Positions 24,753 to 33,438 of a stretch of DNA of 64,000 bases are shown here, in pieces; the first letter of the stretch is position 1, and every line of letters begins with the position of its first letter. The notes beneath the pieces were generated by a model, which searched no databases, was not told the DNA's origin, and worked only from the letters and a program-made list of their open reading frames with translations. The translations under genes and the position numbers were made by a program. Source of the DNA: CAZXYS01 sp964645005 (lineage in GTDB: Bacteria; Bacteroidota; Ignavibacteria; Kapaibacteriales; UBA2268); the NCBI GenBank assembly GCA_964645005.1, contig CAZXYS010000020.1:9562-73561 (forward strand), in the 5' to 3' direction.

Positions 24753-26630
24753 ATGGCTAATTTCGAAACTGTAGAAGTCAACACCGATTTTCTTATTATC
24801 GGTGGTGGAATGTCCTCATGCGGGACTGCAGTAGAAGCCGCATACTGGGCAAAGAAGCACAATCTTAAAGTCACGATGGTAGACAAAGCTGCCGTCGATC
24901 GTTCCGGTGCAGTCGCAATGGGGCTGTCCGCTATTAACCAGTATATCGACCTGAAAAGCGGTAACAACACCGTAAAAGACTATGTTGATTACGTTCGTAA
25001 CGACCTCATGGGTATCACCCGCGAAGACCTCGTTGCAAATATTGCACGTCACGTTGACGGTTCTGTTCACCTGTTCGAAAAATGGGGACTGCCGATCTGG
25101 AAAGACGAAGAAGGCAATTACGTGCACGAGGGTCGCTGGCAGCTCATGATCAACGGCGAATCATACAAAGTTATCGTTGCCGAAGCAGCAAAGAACGCTC
25201 TTGGTATCGACAATATCTATGAAAGAGTATTTATCGTAGATCCTCTGATGGACGGCGACAAAGTATCCGGCGCAGTCGGATTCAGCATCCGCGAGAACAA
25301 ATTCTACGTCTTTAAAGCTAAAGCCGTTTATATCGGCGCTGGCGGCGCGGTACACGTGTTCAAACCCCGCTCATCCGGCGAAGGTCTCGGACGCGCATGG
25401 TATCCGCCCTGGAATTCAGGTTCTTCAGCATACTTTACTATCAAAGCAGGCGCAGAGATGACCTGCCAGGAAGTACGCTTTATTCCTGTACGTTTCAAAG
25501 ACGCATACGGACCTGTCGGCGCATGGTTCCTGCTGTTCAAATCGAGAGCTATCTCGGCATCAGGCGGCGAATACATGGTCGAAAGAAGACCCGAGCTCGA
25601 AAACTGGCTGCCTTACGGCAAAGTAAAACCAATGCCCGCAAACCTGCGTAACTGGCTTGGTATGATGGATACAATGGACGGCTTAGGTCCCGTATATATG
25701 AAGACAGAAGAAGCTATCCAGAAGATCGCCGACGAATACAAAGACGATCCTAAAGGATACAAGAAGAAGATGAAAGAACTCGAATCAGAAGCATGGGAAG
25801 ACTTCCTCGATATGACCATTTCCCAGGCTCTGTTGTGGGCATCCACAGACGTATTCCCCGAAGAGGAGCCGTCAGAGATCGCAGCGGCAGAACCATACTT
25901 CATCGGCTCGCACTCAGGCGCTTCCGGTGCATGGGTATCAGGTCCGAAAGACCTCGCACCCGACGAGTACTTCTGGGGCTATCCGAACATGACCACAGTA
26001 AAAGGTCTGTTCGCAGCGGGTGACGCTTCCGGCGCATCCAGCCACAAGTTCTCATCAGGTTCACACGCTGAAGGTCGTATCGCAGGCAAGGGCGCGATTG
26101 AATACATCGTGAAAGAAGACCCGAGCCTCAGCTACGACGACAACAAGATCAATGAACTGAAAGAAAGGATCCTCAAACCAATGGATCTGTTCGAACAGCA
26201 CAAAGCTGAATCGACAGACCCGAACATCAACCCGAATTACATTCGTCCGAAGATGTTCATGTTCCGTCTGCAGAAGATTATGGACGAATACGCAGGCGGC
26301 GTATCCGCTCAGTTCAAGACAAACAAACACCAGCTCGAAAAAGGTATGGGGCTTCTCGGCTTCCTGAAGGAAGACGCCGAAAAACTGGCTGCAGAAGATC
26401 TGCACGAACTTATGAGAGTATGGGAAAACGTACACAGAATGTGGCAGGCTGAAGCTCATGTCCGCACGATCCTGCATCGTGAAGAAACACGCTGGCCAGG
26501 TTATTACTTCCGCGCCGACACGCCGAAGATCGATAACGACAACTGGCTGAAGTTTGTCAACCTGACTTATGACGAAAAAGAAGACAAATGGGATGTCTTT
26601 ACAAAAGAAGTTCTCAAAGTCTTTGAATAA
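24753..26630 (+). CDS. aprA: APS reductase alpha subunit (FAD)
   Basis: 625 residues, within the usual range. FAD-binding of the fumarate-reductase/succinate-dehydrogenase flavoprotein family: LIIGGGMSSCGTAVEAAYWA (about residues 14-33), VDRSGAVAMGLSAINQY, and GAGGAVHVFKPRSSGEGLG; C-terminal capping region with RWPGYYFRADTPK. It reduces APS to sulfite and AMP. AAAGGAG precedes the ATG. A hairpin terminator follows its stop. Confidence 0.98.
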   Translation: MANFETVEVNTDFLIIGGGMSSCGTAVEAAYWAKKHNLKVTMVDKAAVDRSGAVAMGLSAINQYIDLKSGNNTVKDYVDYVRNDLMGITREDLVANIARHVDGSVHLFEKWGLPIWKDEEGNYVHEGRWQLMINGESYKVIVAEAAKNALGIDNIYERVFIVDPLMDGDKVSGAVGFSIRENKFYVFKAKAVYIGAGGAVHVFKPRSSGEGLGRAWYPPWNSGSSAYFTIKAGAEMTCQEVRFIPVRFKDAYGPVGAWFLLFKSRAISASGGEYMVERRPELENWLPYGKVKPMPANLRNWLGMMDTMDGLGPVYMKTEEAIQKIADEYKDDPKGYKKKMKELESEAWEDFLDMTISQALLWASTDVFPEEEPSEIAAAEPYFIGSHSGASGAWVSGPKDLAPDEYFWGYPNMTTVKGLFAAGDASGASSHKFSSGSHAEGRIAGKGAIEYIVKEDPSLSYDDNKINELKERILKPMDLFEQHKAESTDPNINPNYIRPKMFMFRLQKIMDEYAGGVSAQFKTNKHQLEKGMGLLGFLKEDAEKLAAEDLHELMRVWENVHRMWQAEAHVRTILHREETRWPGYYFRADTPKIDNDNWLKFVNLTYDEKEDKWDVFTKEVLKVFE

Positions 26631-26639
26631 TTCTTATTT

Positions 26640-26675
26640 CTCCGGTTCCGGGGTTTATAACCCCGGACACCGGAG
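26640..26675 (+). terminator. Hairpin terminator after aprA
   Basis: CTCCGG...CCGGGGTT with ACCCCGG...CCGGAG around TATA, starting 10 bases after the aprA stop; followed by A/T-rich ATACATTTTAATT. It would separate sat-aprBA from the following NYN gene. Confidence 0.7.
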
Positions 26676-26864
26676 ATACATTTTAATTATTGTTTATGAT
26701 TAATGTTAATACAAATAGAAGGATACTGCATGAAGAGAAATATAAAATTCAGTTACGGTATATTAATAATTCAGCCGCAATTGAATTTTGTATTTTAAAT
26801 CCCAGTAGATATATTATGAGGCACAGAATAAGTAATTTCTTTAAACAAATCAAAAGGTGATAAA

Positions 26865-28280
26865 ATGATGCCTGATAATGAAAACAGAAAAATTGGGGTT
26901 TACTGGGATTTTGAGAATATCCATGCGGTTCTTTGTGATTCTCATTACCATCAGCCGAATTGGTACGGCGGATATACTATCAAGAAGTATCCTGACGGCG
27001 AGCCAATAATCAATGAGATGGGCGATACGGTAAGGCATTACAATCGCTGGAAACATCAGGAGGAGATAATTAACATTACTGCTATAATGGATTATATCGG
27101 AAGTTTGGGAACTATCAGTATAAATAAAGCTTATAGTAACTGGAGTAATTTCGCTTCATACAGCGCTTCATTAAATAAGTATTCTTTCGATTTGATCCAG
27201 TTGTTTTCGAAAGGCAGTAATGCAAAAAACGGCGCCGATATAAGGATGGCTATTGATATTATTGAAGATATGAACAGGTATTCGCATCTGGATACAATTG
27301 TTATCATTGGCTGCGACAGCGATTATCTTTCAATAGGACAGAAAATTCATCAGGCAGGCAAGGTTTTAATAGGAATTGGCGTTAAGGACAGAACTAATGT
27401 GAACTGGATTCATGCCTGTAACGAGTTTAGGTATTATTCCTCACTTCTAAAAATGACCGGCGCGGAAAAAGAAGATGAGGAAGAAGAAATCTCAGTTGAT
27501 GAAATCGAGCATGCGAGAAATCTGGTTACCAAGTCAATAAAGTCAATTTCTACTCTCGTTGAGCGGGATTATTTAACGGGCAGCGAGCTTAAAAATAAAA
27601 TGCTGCAGCTTGATCCCTCGTTCAATCATACGAATTATGATTGTGACAAATTTGTGGATTTTCTATATAAATTTCCGGAGCTGTTGAGTGTTGATTCACT
27701 GGCTCACGGCGACATCAGAGTAATACCAAACATTAGTTCCAAAAAATCAAATATAATGATTAAGGATGAAACCAGAATCAGAGTTATGAATAACTATGCA
27801 ACAGCCTTGTTGAAGGGCGGTATAAAAATGGTACATCCCAAAATTTTGAGAAAATCCGTAAATCTGGCATTTCATAATATTCTGATAGACAGGAATTTTC
27901 ACCGTCTTGATGATTTTACTATAAATTTACTTGAAATGACTGAAGCAAACTCAGTTATATATTCTTCAGGTTTAAATGTTAAGAAAGAGGATATATCCGA
28001 AGTCGTTAATCTTTTGTTATCGGCAGGTATTATTTATCATGAAAAATTCTATGATGACGATGGTAATGTTACGATTAACATTAAAATAAAAGAGAATATG
28101 TATTCTGTGAAGCATATTTTTAATTTGATATATTCGAAGATAATTACAACAATCATTAATTACTATAATGATAAAATTGATTTCGAAGCGCTATATGAAT
28201 TTCTCTACGGGGATACCCAATATTATAGCGAAGAATTCCATAATATACTCGATAAATTAGGTCTGGATTTCGAAAAATAA
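26865..28280 (+). CDS. NYN (PIN-like) domain protein with C-terminal helical/LOTUS-like region
   Basis: 471 residues, cytoplasmic. The N-terminal ~200 residues are a NYN/LabA-type nuclease fold: GVYWDFENIHAVLCD (Asp at residue 14), NGADIRMAIDIIEDM and IIGCDSDYLSIGQKIHQAGK keep the acidic catalytic residues. An acidic linker (EDEEEEISVDEIEH, about 205-218) leads to a region of repeated helix-turn-helix-like segments that resembles OST-HTH/LOTUS domains (for example TGSELKNKMLQLDPSFNHTN). Predicted RNA-binding or RNA-cleaving protein. Lower G+C than the neighbouring apr/dsr genes. 13 bases before the zinc-ribbon gene, so probably co-transcribed with it; role in sulfate metabolism unknown. Confidence 0.8.
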   Translation: MMPDNENRKIGVYWDFENIHAVLCDSHYHQPNWYGGYTIKKYPDGEPIINEMGDTVRHYNRWKHQEEIINITAIMDYIGSLGTISINKAYSNWSNFASYSASLNKYSFDLIQLFSKGSNAKNGADIRMAIDIIEDMNRYSHLDTIVIIGCDSDYLSIGQKIHQAGKVLIGIGVKDRTNVNWIHACNEFRYYSSLLKMTGAEKEDEEEEISVDEIEHARNLVTKSIKSISTLVERDYLTGSELKNKMLQLDPSFNHTNYDCDKFVDFLYKFPELLSVDSLAHGDIRVIPNISSKKSNIMIKDETRIRVMNNYATALLKGGIKMVHPKILRKSVNLAFHNILIDRNFHRLDDFTINLLEMTEANSVIYSSGLNVKKEDISEVVNLLLSAGIIYHEKFYDDDGNVTINIKIKENMYSVKHIFNLIYSKIITTIINYYNDKIDFEALYEFLYGDTQYYSEEFHNILDKLGLDFEK

Positions 28281-28293
28281 AAAGGTAATATAA

Positions 28294-28584
28294 ATGGAAA
28301 AAGTAACATGTAAATATTGCGGAAAAGAAATGGATAAGGTGCTTATGCCGCCCGAATCCGACTGGCAGGTAGAATACTTCATGATCTGCATGAACGACGA
28401 TTGCCCTTACTACGTTAGAGGCTGGAACTGGATGAAAGAACAATTCAAAGTGAATGCATCATATAGAAATAAATATAATCCCGAAGACGGAACCTTGATG
28501 CCGATACCGGTGAAATCCCCAGACGACATGAAAGACTGGGTAGTCAAAAAATTCGAAGAAACTGAGGAGGGTCGGCATGAGTAA
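28294..28584 (+). CDS. Small zinc-ribbon protein
   Basis: 96 residues. CKYCGKEMDKVLMPPE near the N-terminus and MICMNDDCPYY around residue 31-41 make a four-cysteine zinc ribbon of the ogr/Delta-like kind. The C-terminal half is charged and without known motif. Its stop overlaps the next gene by 8 bases, so the two are translationally coupled. Function unknown; position between apr and qmoC suggests a maturation or chaperone role (inference). Confidence 0.8.
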   Translation: MEKVTCKYCGKEMDKVLMPPESDWQVEYFMICMNDDCPYYVRGWNWMKEQFKVNASYRNKYNPEDGTLMPIPVKSPDDMKDWVVKKFEETEEGRHE

Positions 28585-29383
28585 AAGAAGCGAAATGGGA
28601 CAGCAGATATTGAAAGACTATCCGCGGATGAAGGCAACCGACAAATTCCAGTTTGCCTGCCATCCCGGCATAAGCTGCTTCAATCAGTGCTGCAACGACG
28701 TAAATATTTTTCTGACGCCTTATGATATAATAAGGTTAAAGAACAGGCTTGGTATTTCTTCAAGTGAATTTCTGAAAAAATATACCATTATTCCGCTGGA
28801 TGAGAATCTGAAGCATCCGGTGGTAATGCTGAGAATGGATGATGACTCGTTGAACTGCAAGCTCGTTTCCGACGAAGGATGTACCGTTTACGAAGACCGC
28901 CCCTGGTCATGCAGGATGTTCCCGGTCGGGCTGGCATCGCCGGATGATAGCGGCGAAGGCGGCGACGAAGAATTTTACTTCCTTCTGAAAGAAGACGTTT
29001 GTAAAGGCTTCGAAGAGGGAAAAGAATGGACAGTGCAGGAATGGATGGACGATCAGGAAGTTCATGATTACATCGAACTCGGCGATATGTTCAAAGAAAT
29101 TTCAATGCATAAAAGATTCCAAAGCAGCAAACCAATGCAGCCCGTGAAGCTCGAAATGTTCTATACGGTCTGCTATGATATAGATAAATTCCGTGATCTG
29201 GTCTTCAACAGCACATTTTTGAAAAGATTCAACGTGCCGAAAGATCAGCGGGAAAAAATGAAGAATGACGATGTCGAACTGCTGAAATTCGGATTCCGCT
29301 TTTTGCGATTCAGCCTGTTTGGCGAGGCGGACGCTATGGATCTGGATGAGAAATATGAGCAAAAAATTAAGGCATCGGCATAA
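28577..29383 (+). CDS. YkgJ-family cysteine-cluster protein
   Basis: 268 residues. The N-terminal half has the YkgJ (CxxxxCCxxx...C...C) signature: CHPGISCFNQCCNDVNIFLT (about 28-47), then CKLVSDEGCTVYEDRPWSCR (about 95-115), cysteines thought to bind a metal or iron-sulfur cluster. The C-terminal half is helical and specific. Overlaps the zinc-ribbon gene and is followed 40 bases later by qmoC. Candidate accessory factor for iron-sulfur or flavoprotein assembly of Qmo/Apr/Dsr; this is inference from context. Confidence 0.85.
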   Translation: MSKRSEMGQQILKDYPRMKATDKFQFACHPGISCFNQCCNDVNIFLTPYDIIRLKNRLGISSSEFLKKYTIIPLDENLKHPVVMLRMDDDSLNCKLVSDEGCTVYEDRPWSCRMFPVGLASPDDSGEGGDEEFYFLLKEDVCKGFEEGKEWTVQEWMDDQEVHDYIELGDMFKEISMHKRFQSSKPMQPVKLEMFYTVCYDIDKFRDLVFNSTFLKRFNVPKDQREKMKNDDVELLKFGFRFLRFSLFGEADAMDLDEKYEQKIKASA

Positions 29384-29423
29384 AAGTAAAACCTTATGTA
29401 ATTGAAAATTAAGGGATGATAAA

Positions 29424-30680
29424 TTGAGTGAAAAGCAAAAAACAAATGGTCAGAGGAAATTAGTAGGCGCCGATCTTGAGTTCATCCGCTATCTAAGAGA
29501 TAACGGCGGCGATACACTGAAGAAGTGCTATCAGTGCGCAACATGCTCGGTAGCCTGCTCGCTTTCGCCGAAGGAATACGCTTTTCCCCGCAAGGAGATG
29601 ATCCAGGCAAGCTGGGGAATGAAGGAGAAATTAATTGCAGATCCGGATATATGGCTTTGCCACGGCTGCATGGATTGCAGTCAGCAGTGCCCGCGCGGCG
29701 CTCGCCCGGCGGATCTGATGGCGGCTATAAGAAATTACATTTACAGAACGTACGCAGTACCCAAATTCATGGGCAAAGCGCTTGCAGAGCCTAAATCTCT
29801 GCCGTATTTGCTGTTGCTGCCTTTTGTGATAATTTTCATTCTTGTGATGATAACACAGGACTGGAATCTCGGTAATATCGACTGGTCACTGCATCAGTTC
29901 AAGTATGCAGAGTTCTTAGCCCATGGACCGATTGAAGCTCTGTTCATTACGGGCAATGTGTTGATATTTGCGCTTGCTTATGCAGGATTCCGGCGATATT
30001 GGAATGATCTCTCAAGCAATTACGGAAAGCCGCCGGGCGATAAAAATTTCCTGAAATCTGCATGGGAAGTTCTATGGGAGTTCATGGTACATAAGAACTT
30101 CAGTAAATGTCCAACGAATTCAAATCGCCATATCGGGCACATGTTCGTATTTTACGGATTTTTGGGCGCCCTGATAGCGACGGCGATTGTAGTTATAGAT
30201 ATTTTCGGACACGGGCTCGGCTTACTGCCGGAGTTCCTGCCCGAACACATGAATTTGCCTTTCCACATGCTGGGGGGCATTGATCTGACGAGCTGGAATC
30301 AGCAGGTCGAACTGTACGGATTGATAACGAAACTGATCGGTTTGACAGGCGGCTTTCTGCTAATAATCGGTGGATTGATGTTGATAATTAAGCGCCAGCA
30401 GACTCTAGCAAGAGAAGGCAAATCAACGTACGGCGATATGTTGTTTCTGTGGATATTGTGGGGCGTTGCAACTACGGGAGTTGCTCTGGTATTTTTAAGG
30501 ATTGGTGAGCTTCCGCCGGTTGCATACCCGATGTACTTTATCCACATGGTAATGGTTTATTTCCTGCTGTGGTATATGCCATATTCCAAATTTGCGCACA
30601 TGATCTACAGATTCATCGGTTTGACGTTCTTGAAGATGCACGGCAGGGAAAATAAACCGCAAATATTTGTAAAAACATAA
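29424..30680 (+). CDS. qmoC: QmoC, membrane subunit of the quinone-interacting oxidoreductase
   Basis: 418 residues from a TTG start (29424) with AAGGGAT upstream; no in-frame ATG serves better. HdrE/HdrC-like fusion: an N-terminal ferredoxin domain (CYQCATCSVACS, about residue 35, and CHGCMDCSQQCPRG, about 79-92) and a C-terminal heme-b membrane part with roughly six hydrophobic helices (e.g. LPYLLLLPFVIIFILVMI and VMVYFLLWYMPYSKF). It draws electrons from menaquinol and hands them to QmoAB/AprBA. Encoded apart from qmoAB, next to dsrA. Confidence 0.95.
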   Translation: MSEKQKTNGQRKLVGADLEFIRYLRDNGGDTLKKCYQCATCSVACSLSPKEYAFPRKEMIQASWGMKEKLIADPDIWLCHGCMDCSQQCPRGARPADLMAAIRNYIYRTYAVPKFMGKALAEPKSLPYLLLLPFVIIFILVMITQDWNLGNIDWSLHQFKYAEFLAHGPIEALFITGNVLIFALAYAGFRRYWNDLSSNYGKPPGDKNFLKSAWEVLWEFMVHKNFSKCPTNSNRHIGHMFVFYGFLGALIATAIVVIDIFGHGLGLLPEFLPEHMNLPFHMLGGIDLTSWNQQVELYGLITKLIGLTGGFLLIIGGLMLIIKRQQTLAREGKSTYGDMLFLWILWGVATTGVALVFLRIGELPPVAYPMYFIHMVMVYFLLWYMPYSKFAHMIYRFIGLTFLKMHGRENKPQIFVKT

Positions 30681-30738
30681 ATTTAAGTTACTAGAAGTAA
30701 CAATTTTGTGATCTAATCAATAAACGTAAGGAGCAAAA

Positions 30739-31962
30739 ATGGCTGAAGAAAAGAAGCATTATGAAACCCCAATGTTAAACGAACTGGAAAAAGGGGAATG
30801 GCCAAGTTTTGTGGAAGAGATAAGGTTGGCTGCTGAAGACAACCTTATGTCCAATGACCTGTTAGGATTGCTCGAGCAGTCGTATAATGAATGTATCGGA
30901 CACTGGAAACACGGCGGTATAGTAGGCGTTATGGGATACGGCGGCGGTGTTATCGGTCGTTATACCGATATACCCGAACAATACCCGAATATCTCTCACT
31001 TCCACACAATGCGTATAAATATGCCGTCAGGCTGGTTCTATACATCCGAAGCATTGAATAAAATATGCGACATCTGGGACGAGCATGGTTCCGGTTTGAC
31101 TAACATGCACGGTTCCACAGGCGACATTGTCCTGCTGGGAACGGTAACGGATGAATTAGAGCCTACATTCCAGGCTCTGGCTAAAGAAGGATTTGATATC
31201 GGCGGTTCCGGATCGGACGTACGTACGCCGAGCTGCTGCTGCGGTATGGCTCGCTGTGAATGGTCTTGCTACGATACGATGGGATTGACCCATTATATTA
31301 CTCAGAAATACCAGGATGAGATTCACCGTCCGGCATTCCCGTACAAATTCAAATTCAAGATGGCTGGCTGTCCGAATGACTGCGTAGCTTCGGTAGCGCG
31401 TGCAGATATGTCTATTATAGGCACTTGGCGCGATGATATAAAAATTGACCAGGATATGGTAAAAGAATATACCAACAATGGTATTAATCTTGTAAAAGAT
31501 GTCATCAACAAATGCCCGGCAAGATGTATGGACTGGGACGGCGATAAACTGGATATCGACAACAGCAGTTGTGTCCATTGTATGCACTGCATTAACGCAA
31601 TGCCCAAAGCTCTGGCACCGGGCGATGATCGCGGCGCAGTTATTATGCTCGGATCAAAAGCGCCTATCATTGAAGGCGCGATGCTTTCATCAGTGATGAT
31701 CCCGTTTTACAAGATTGAAGAACCTTATGACGATCTCGAATTATGGGATTTGGTTGATGAGATCTGGGACTTGTGGTGCGAAGAAGGTAAAGCACGCGAA
31801 CGCGTTGGCGAATTTATCCAGCGTGTCGGAATGGGCAATTTCCTAGACGCTGTCGGGCTTGAGCCTACACCCGAGATGGTTGCTCATCCGCGTGATAATC
31901 CTTACATCTTCTACGAAGGATATTTCGAAGAAGAAGAGGAAGAAGAAGAGGATGAAGGATAA
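30739..31962 (+). CDS. dsrA: Dissimilatory sulfite reductase alpha subunit
   Basis: 407 residues. The siroheme-[4Fe-4S] cysteines are present as C167-x5-C173 (SCCCGMARCEW) and C211-x3-C215 (MAGCPNDC), and the inserted ferredoxin domain as CPARCMDW plus CVHCMHC near residues 255-280. With DsrB it reduces sulfite and loads sulfur on DsrC. AAGGAG precedes the ATG. Oddity: the last 13 residues after EGYF are nearly all Glu/Asp. 60 bases to dsrB. Confidence 0.98.
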   Translation: MAEEKKHYETPMLNELEKGEWPSFVEEIRLAAEDNLMSNDLLGLLEQSYNECIGHWKHGGIVGVMGYGGGVIGRYTDIPEQYPNISHFHTMRINMPSGWFYTSEALNKICDIWDEHGSGLTNMHGSTGDIVLLGTVTDELEPTFQALAKEGFDIGGSGSDVRTPSCCCGMARCEWSCYDTMGLTHYITQKYQDEIHRPAFPYKFKFKMAGCPNDCVASVARADMSIIGTWRDDIKIDQDMVKEYTNNGINLVKDVINKCPARCMDWDGDKLDIDNSSCVHCMHCINAMPKALAPGDDRGAVIMLGSKAPIIEGAMLSSVMIPFYKIEEPYDDLELWDLVDEIWDLWCEEGKARERVGEFIQRVGMGNFLDAVGLEPTPEMVAHPRDNPYIFYEGYFEEEEEEEEDEG

Positions 31963-32022
31963 AAGATCTATGAAAAAATAATTAACAAAAAAATTATTCT
32001 TTAATAAAAAAGGAAAGAAAAA

Positions 32023-33105
32023 ATGGCTGTAGACAAAAAACAAAGAATTACCGACATAGGTCCGCCGCATTTTGAGCAATTTTTACCGCCGGTCATAAAA
32101 AAGAATTACGGCAAATGGAAGTACCATGAAAACCCAAGAGGCGGTGTGTTAATTCACGTGGCAGACAGCGGCGATAAATTATACACTGTACGCGCAGGTA
32201 CACCAAGACTACTTAGCACAAAGAAGATCAGGATGTTTACTGCTTTAGCAGACAAATATTGTGACGGATACCTTAGATTTACATCCCGTCATAATATTGA
32301 ATTCCTGACTACAAAGGAAGAGAACGTTGATCCGTTAATAGAAGAACTTGAAAAACTGGGGCACCCCGTAGGTGGTACCGGCAATTCGATATCGAGTATT
32401 GTCCATACGCAGGGCTGGGTGCACTGTCACTCGGCAGCAACCGATGCATCCGGTATCGTAAAATCCGTAATGGACGATGTTATCGACCATTACAAGAACA
32501 TGAACCTGCCGGCAAAGATCCGCATCGCCCTGGCATGCTGCCTGAACATGTGCGGCGCTGTACACTGTTCTGATATTGCTATACTTGGCGTTCATACACG
32601 TCCGCCTGAAGTACATCACGATATTTTGAACAAGCAGTGCGAAATCCCCGGTGTCGTGGCTTCATGTCCGACGGCGGCTATCAAACCGACAAAGGTCGAT
32701 GGCAATCCGTCTGTTGAAGTCAATGAAGAACTGTGTATGTACTGTGCAAACTGCTACACGGTTTGCCCGGCAATGCCTCTGAATAATCCGGACACCGACG
32801 GTATCTCTATCTGGGTTGGCGGCAAGGTATCGAATGCAAGACATGAACCGATGTTCTCGAAGCTTGCTATTCCGTTTATACCGAACAATCCGCCCAGATG
32901 GCCCGAAGTTGTCAATGCTGTAAGAAACATAATCGATGTATGGAGAGCCGAAGCACAGAAGTTCGAGAGAATCGGCGAATGGATCGAAAGAATCGGCTGG
33001 CCCAAGTTCTTCGAAAAAACAGGAATTGAATTCCGTAAAGAACATATCGATGACTTTAAACACGCCGGACTTACTTACAAACGTTCGGCACACCTAACGT
33101 ACTAA
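32023..33105 (+). CDS. dsrB: Dissimilatory sulfite reductase beta subunit
   Basis: 360 residues. Catalytic siroheme and cluster ligands are intact: C135 (GWVHCHSAATDASG), C172-C173-x3-C177 (ACCLNMCGAVHCSD), with the same 37-residue spacing as characterised DsrB. Ferredoxin domain: CEIPGVVASCP and CMYCANCYTVCP (about residues 206-245). Catalytic partner of DsrA. AAAGGAAAG precedes the start. Confidence 0.98.
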   Translation: MAVDKKQRITDIGPPHFEQFLPPVIKKNYGKWKYHENPRGGVLIHVADSGDKLYTVRAGTPRLLSTKKIRMFTALADKYCDGYLRFTSRHNIEFLTTKEENVDPLIEELEKLGHPVGGTGNSISSIVHTQGWVHCHSAATDASGIVKSVMDDVIDHYKNMNLPAKIRIALACCLNMCGAVHCSDIAILGVHTRPPEVHHDILNKQCEIPGVVASCPTAAIKPTKVDGNPSVEVNEELCMYCANCYTVCPAMPLNNPDTDGISIWVGGKVSNARHEPMFSKLAIPFIPNNPPRWPEVVNAVRNIIDVWRAEAQKFERIGEWIERIGWPKFFEKTGIEFRKEHIDDFKHAGLTYKRSAHLTY

Positions 33106-33123
33106 TATAAACAGGAGGCTATT

Positions 33124-33378
33124 ATGGCTGATTTAGCTCCAGTAGAAGAAGTAGCTGACGCAATGTATAAAATGGTTAAAGATACACAGGGCATGAAGAA
33201 ATGGAAACCAATGGACCTTCACAAAGCTTGTGAAGAGATGTTTGGCGAAAGATTCCACAAACGCAAGAATGGTAAAGAAGCCATCAAGCTGTTGGTTGAC
33301 GAAGGACGGCTCGTGTATACTTACTTCGGGGGAAGTTACCTCGAGGTACCACATAAAGAAGGCGCTTCTAACGACTAA
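33124..33378 (+). CDS. dsrD: DsrD, small winged-helix activator of sulfite reductase
   Basis: 84 residues, typical DsrD size, 18 bases after dsrB with ACAGGAGG as ribosome site. Winged-helix pattern KWKPMDLHKACEEMFGERF and GKEAIKLLVDEGRLVYTYFG. DsrD is found in organisms that reduce sulfite and stimulates DsrAB; its presence argues for a reductive rather than oxidative pathway. Confidence 0.95.
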   Translation: MADLAPVEEVADAMYKMVKDTQGMKKWKPMDLHKACEEMFGERFHKRKNGKEAIKLLVDEGRLVYTYFGGSYLEVPHKEGASND

Positions 33379-33389
33379 TGTGATTTAAT

Positions 33390-33417
33390 CTCTCTTCCCG
33401 CTCAGGCGGGGAGAGAG
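33390..33417 (+). terminator. Hairpin between dsrD and dsrN
   Basis: CTCTCTTCCCGC and GCGGGGAGAGAG pair (one G-T) around TCAG, 11 bases after the dsrD stop; followed by ACAATTT. Probably terminates or attenuates the dsrABD transcript. Confidence 0.65.
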
Positions 33418-33438
33418 ACAATTTAAAAGGTTCTTAAT

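Noticed and set aside
26730..26798. 22-codon open frame between aprA and the NYN gene
   Set aside because: Too short, no recognisable content and poor ribosome site; more likely intergenic.
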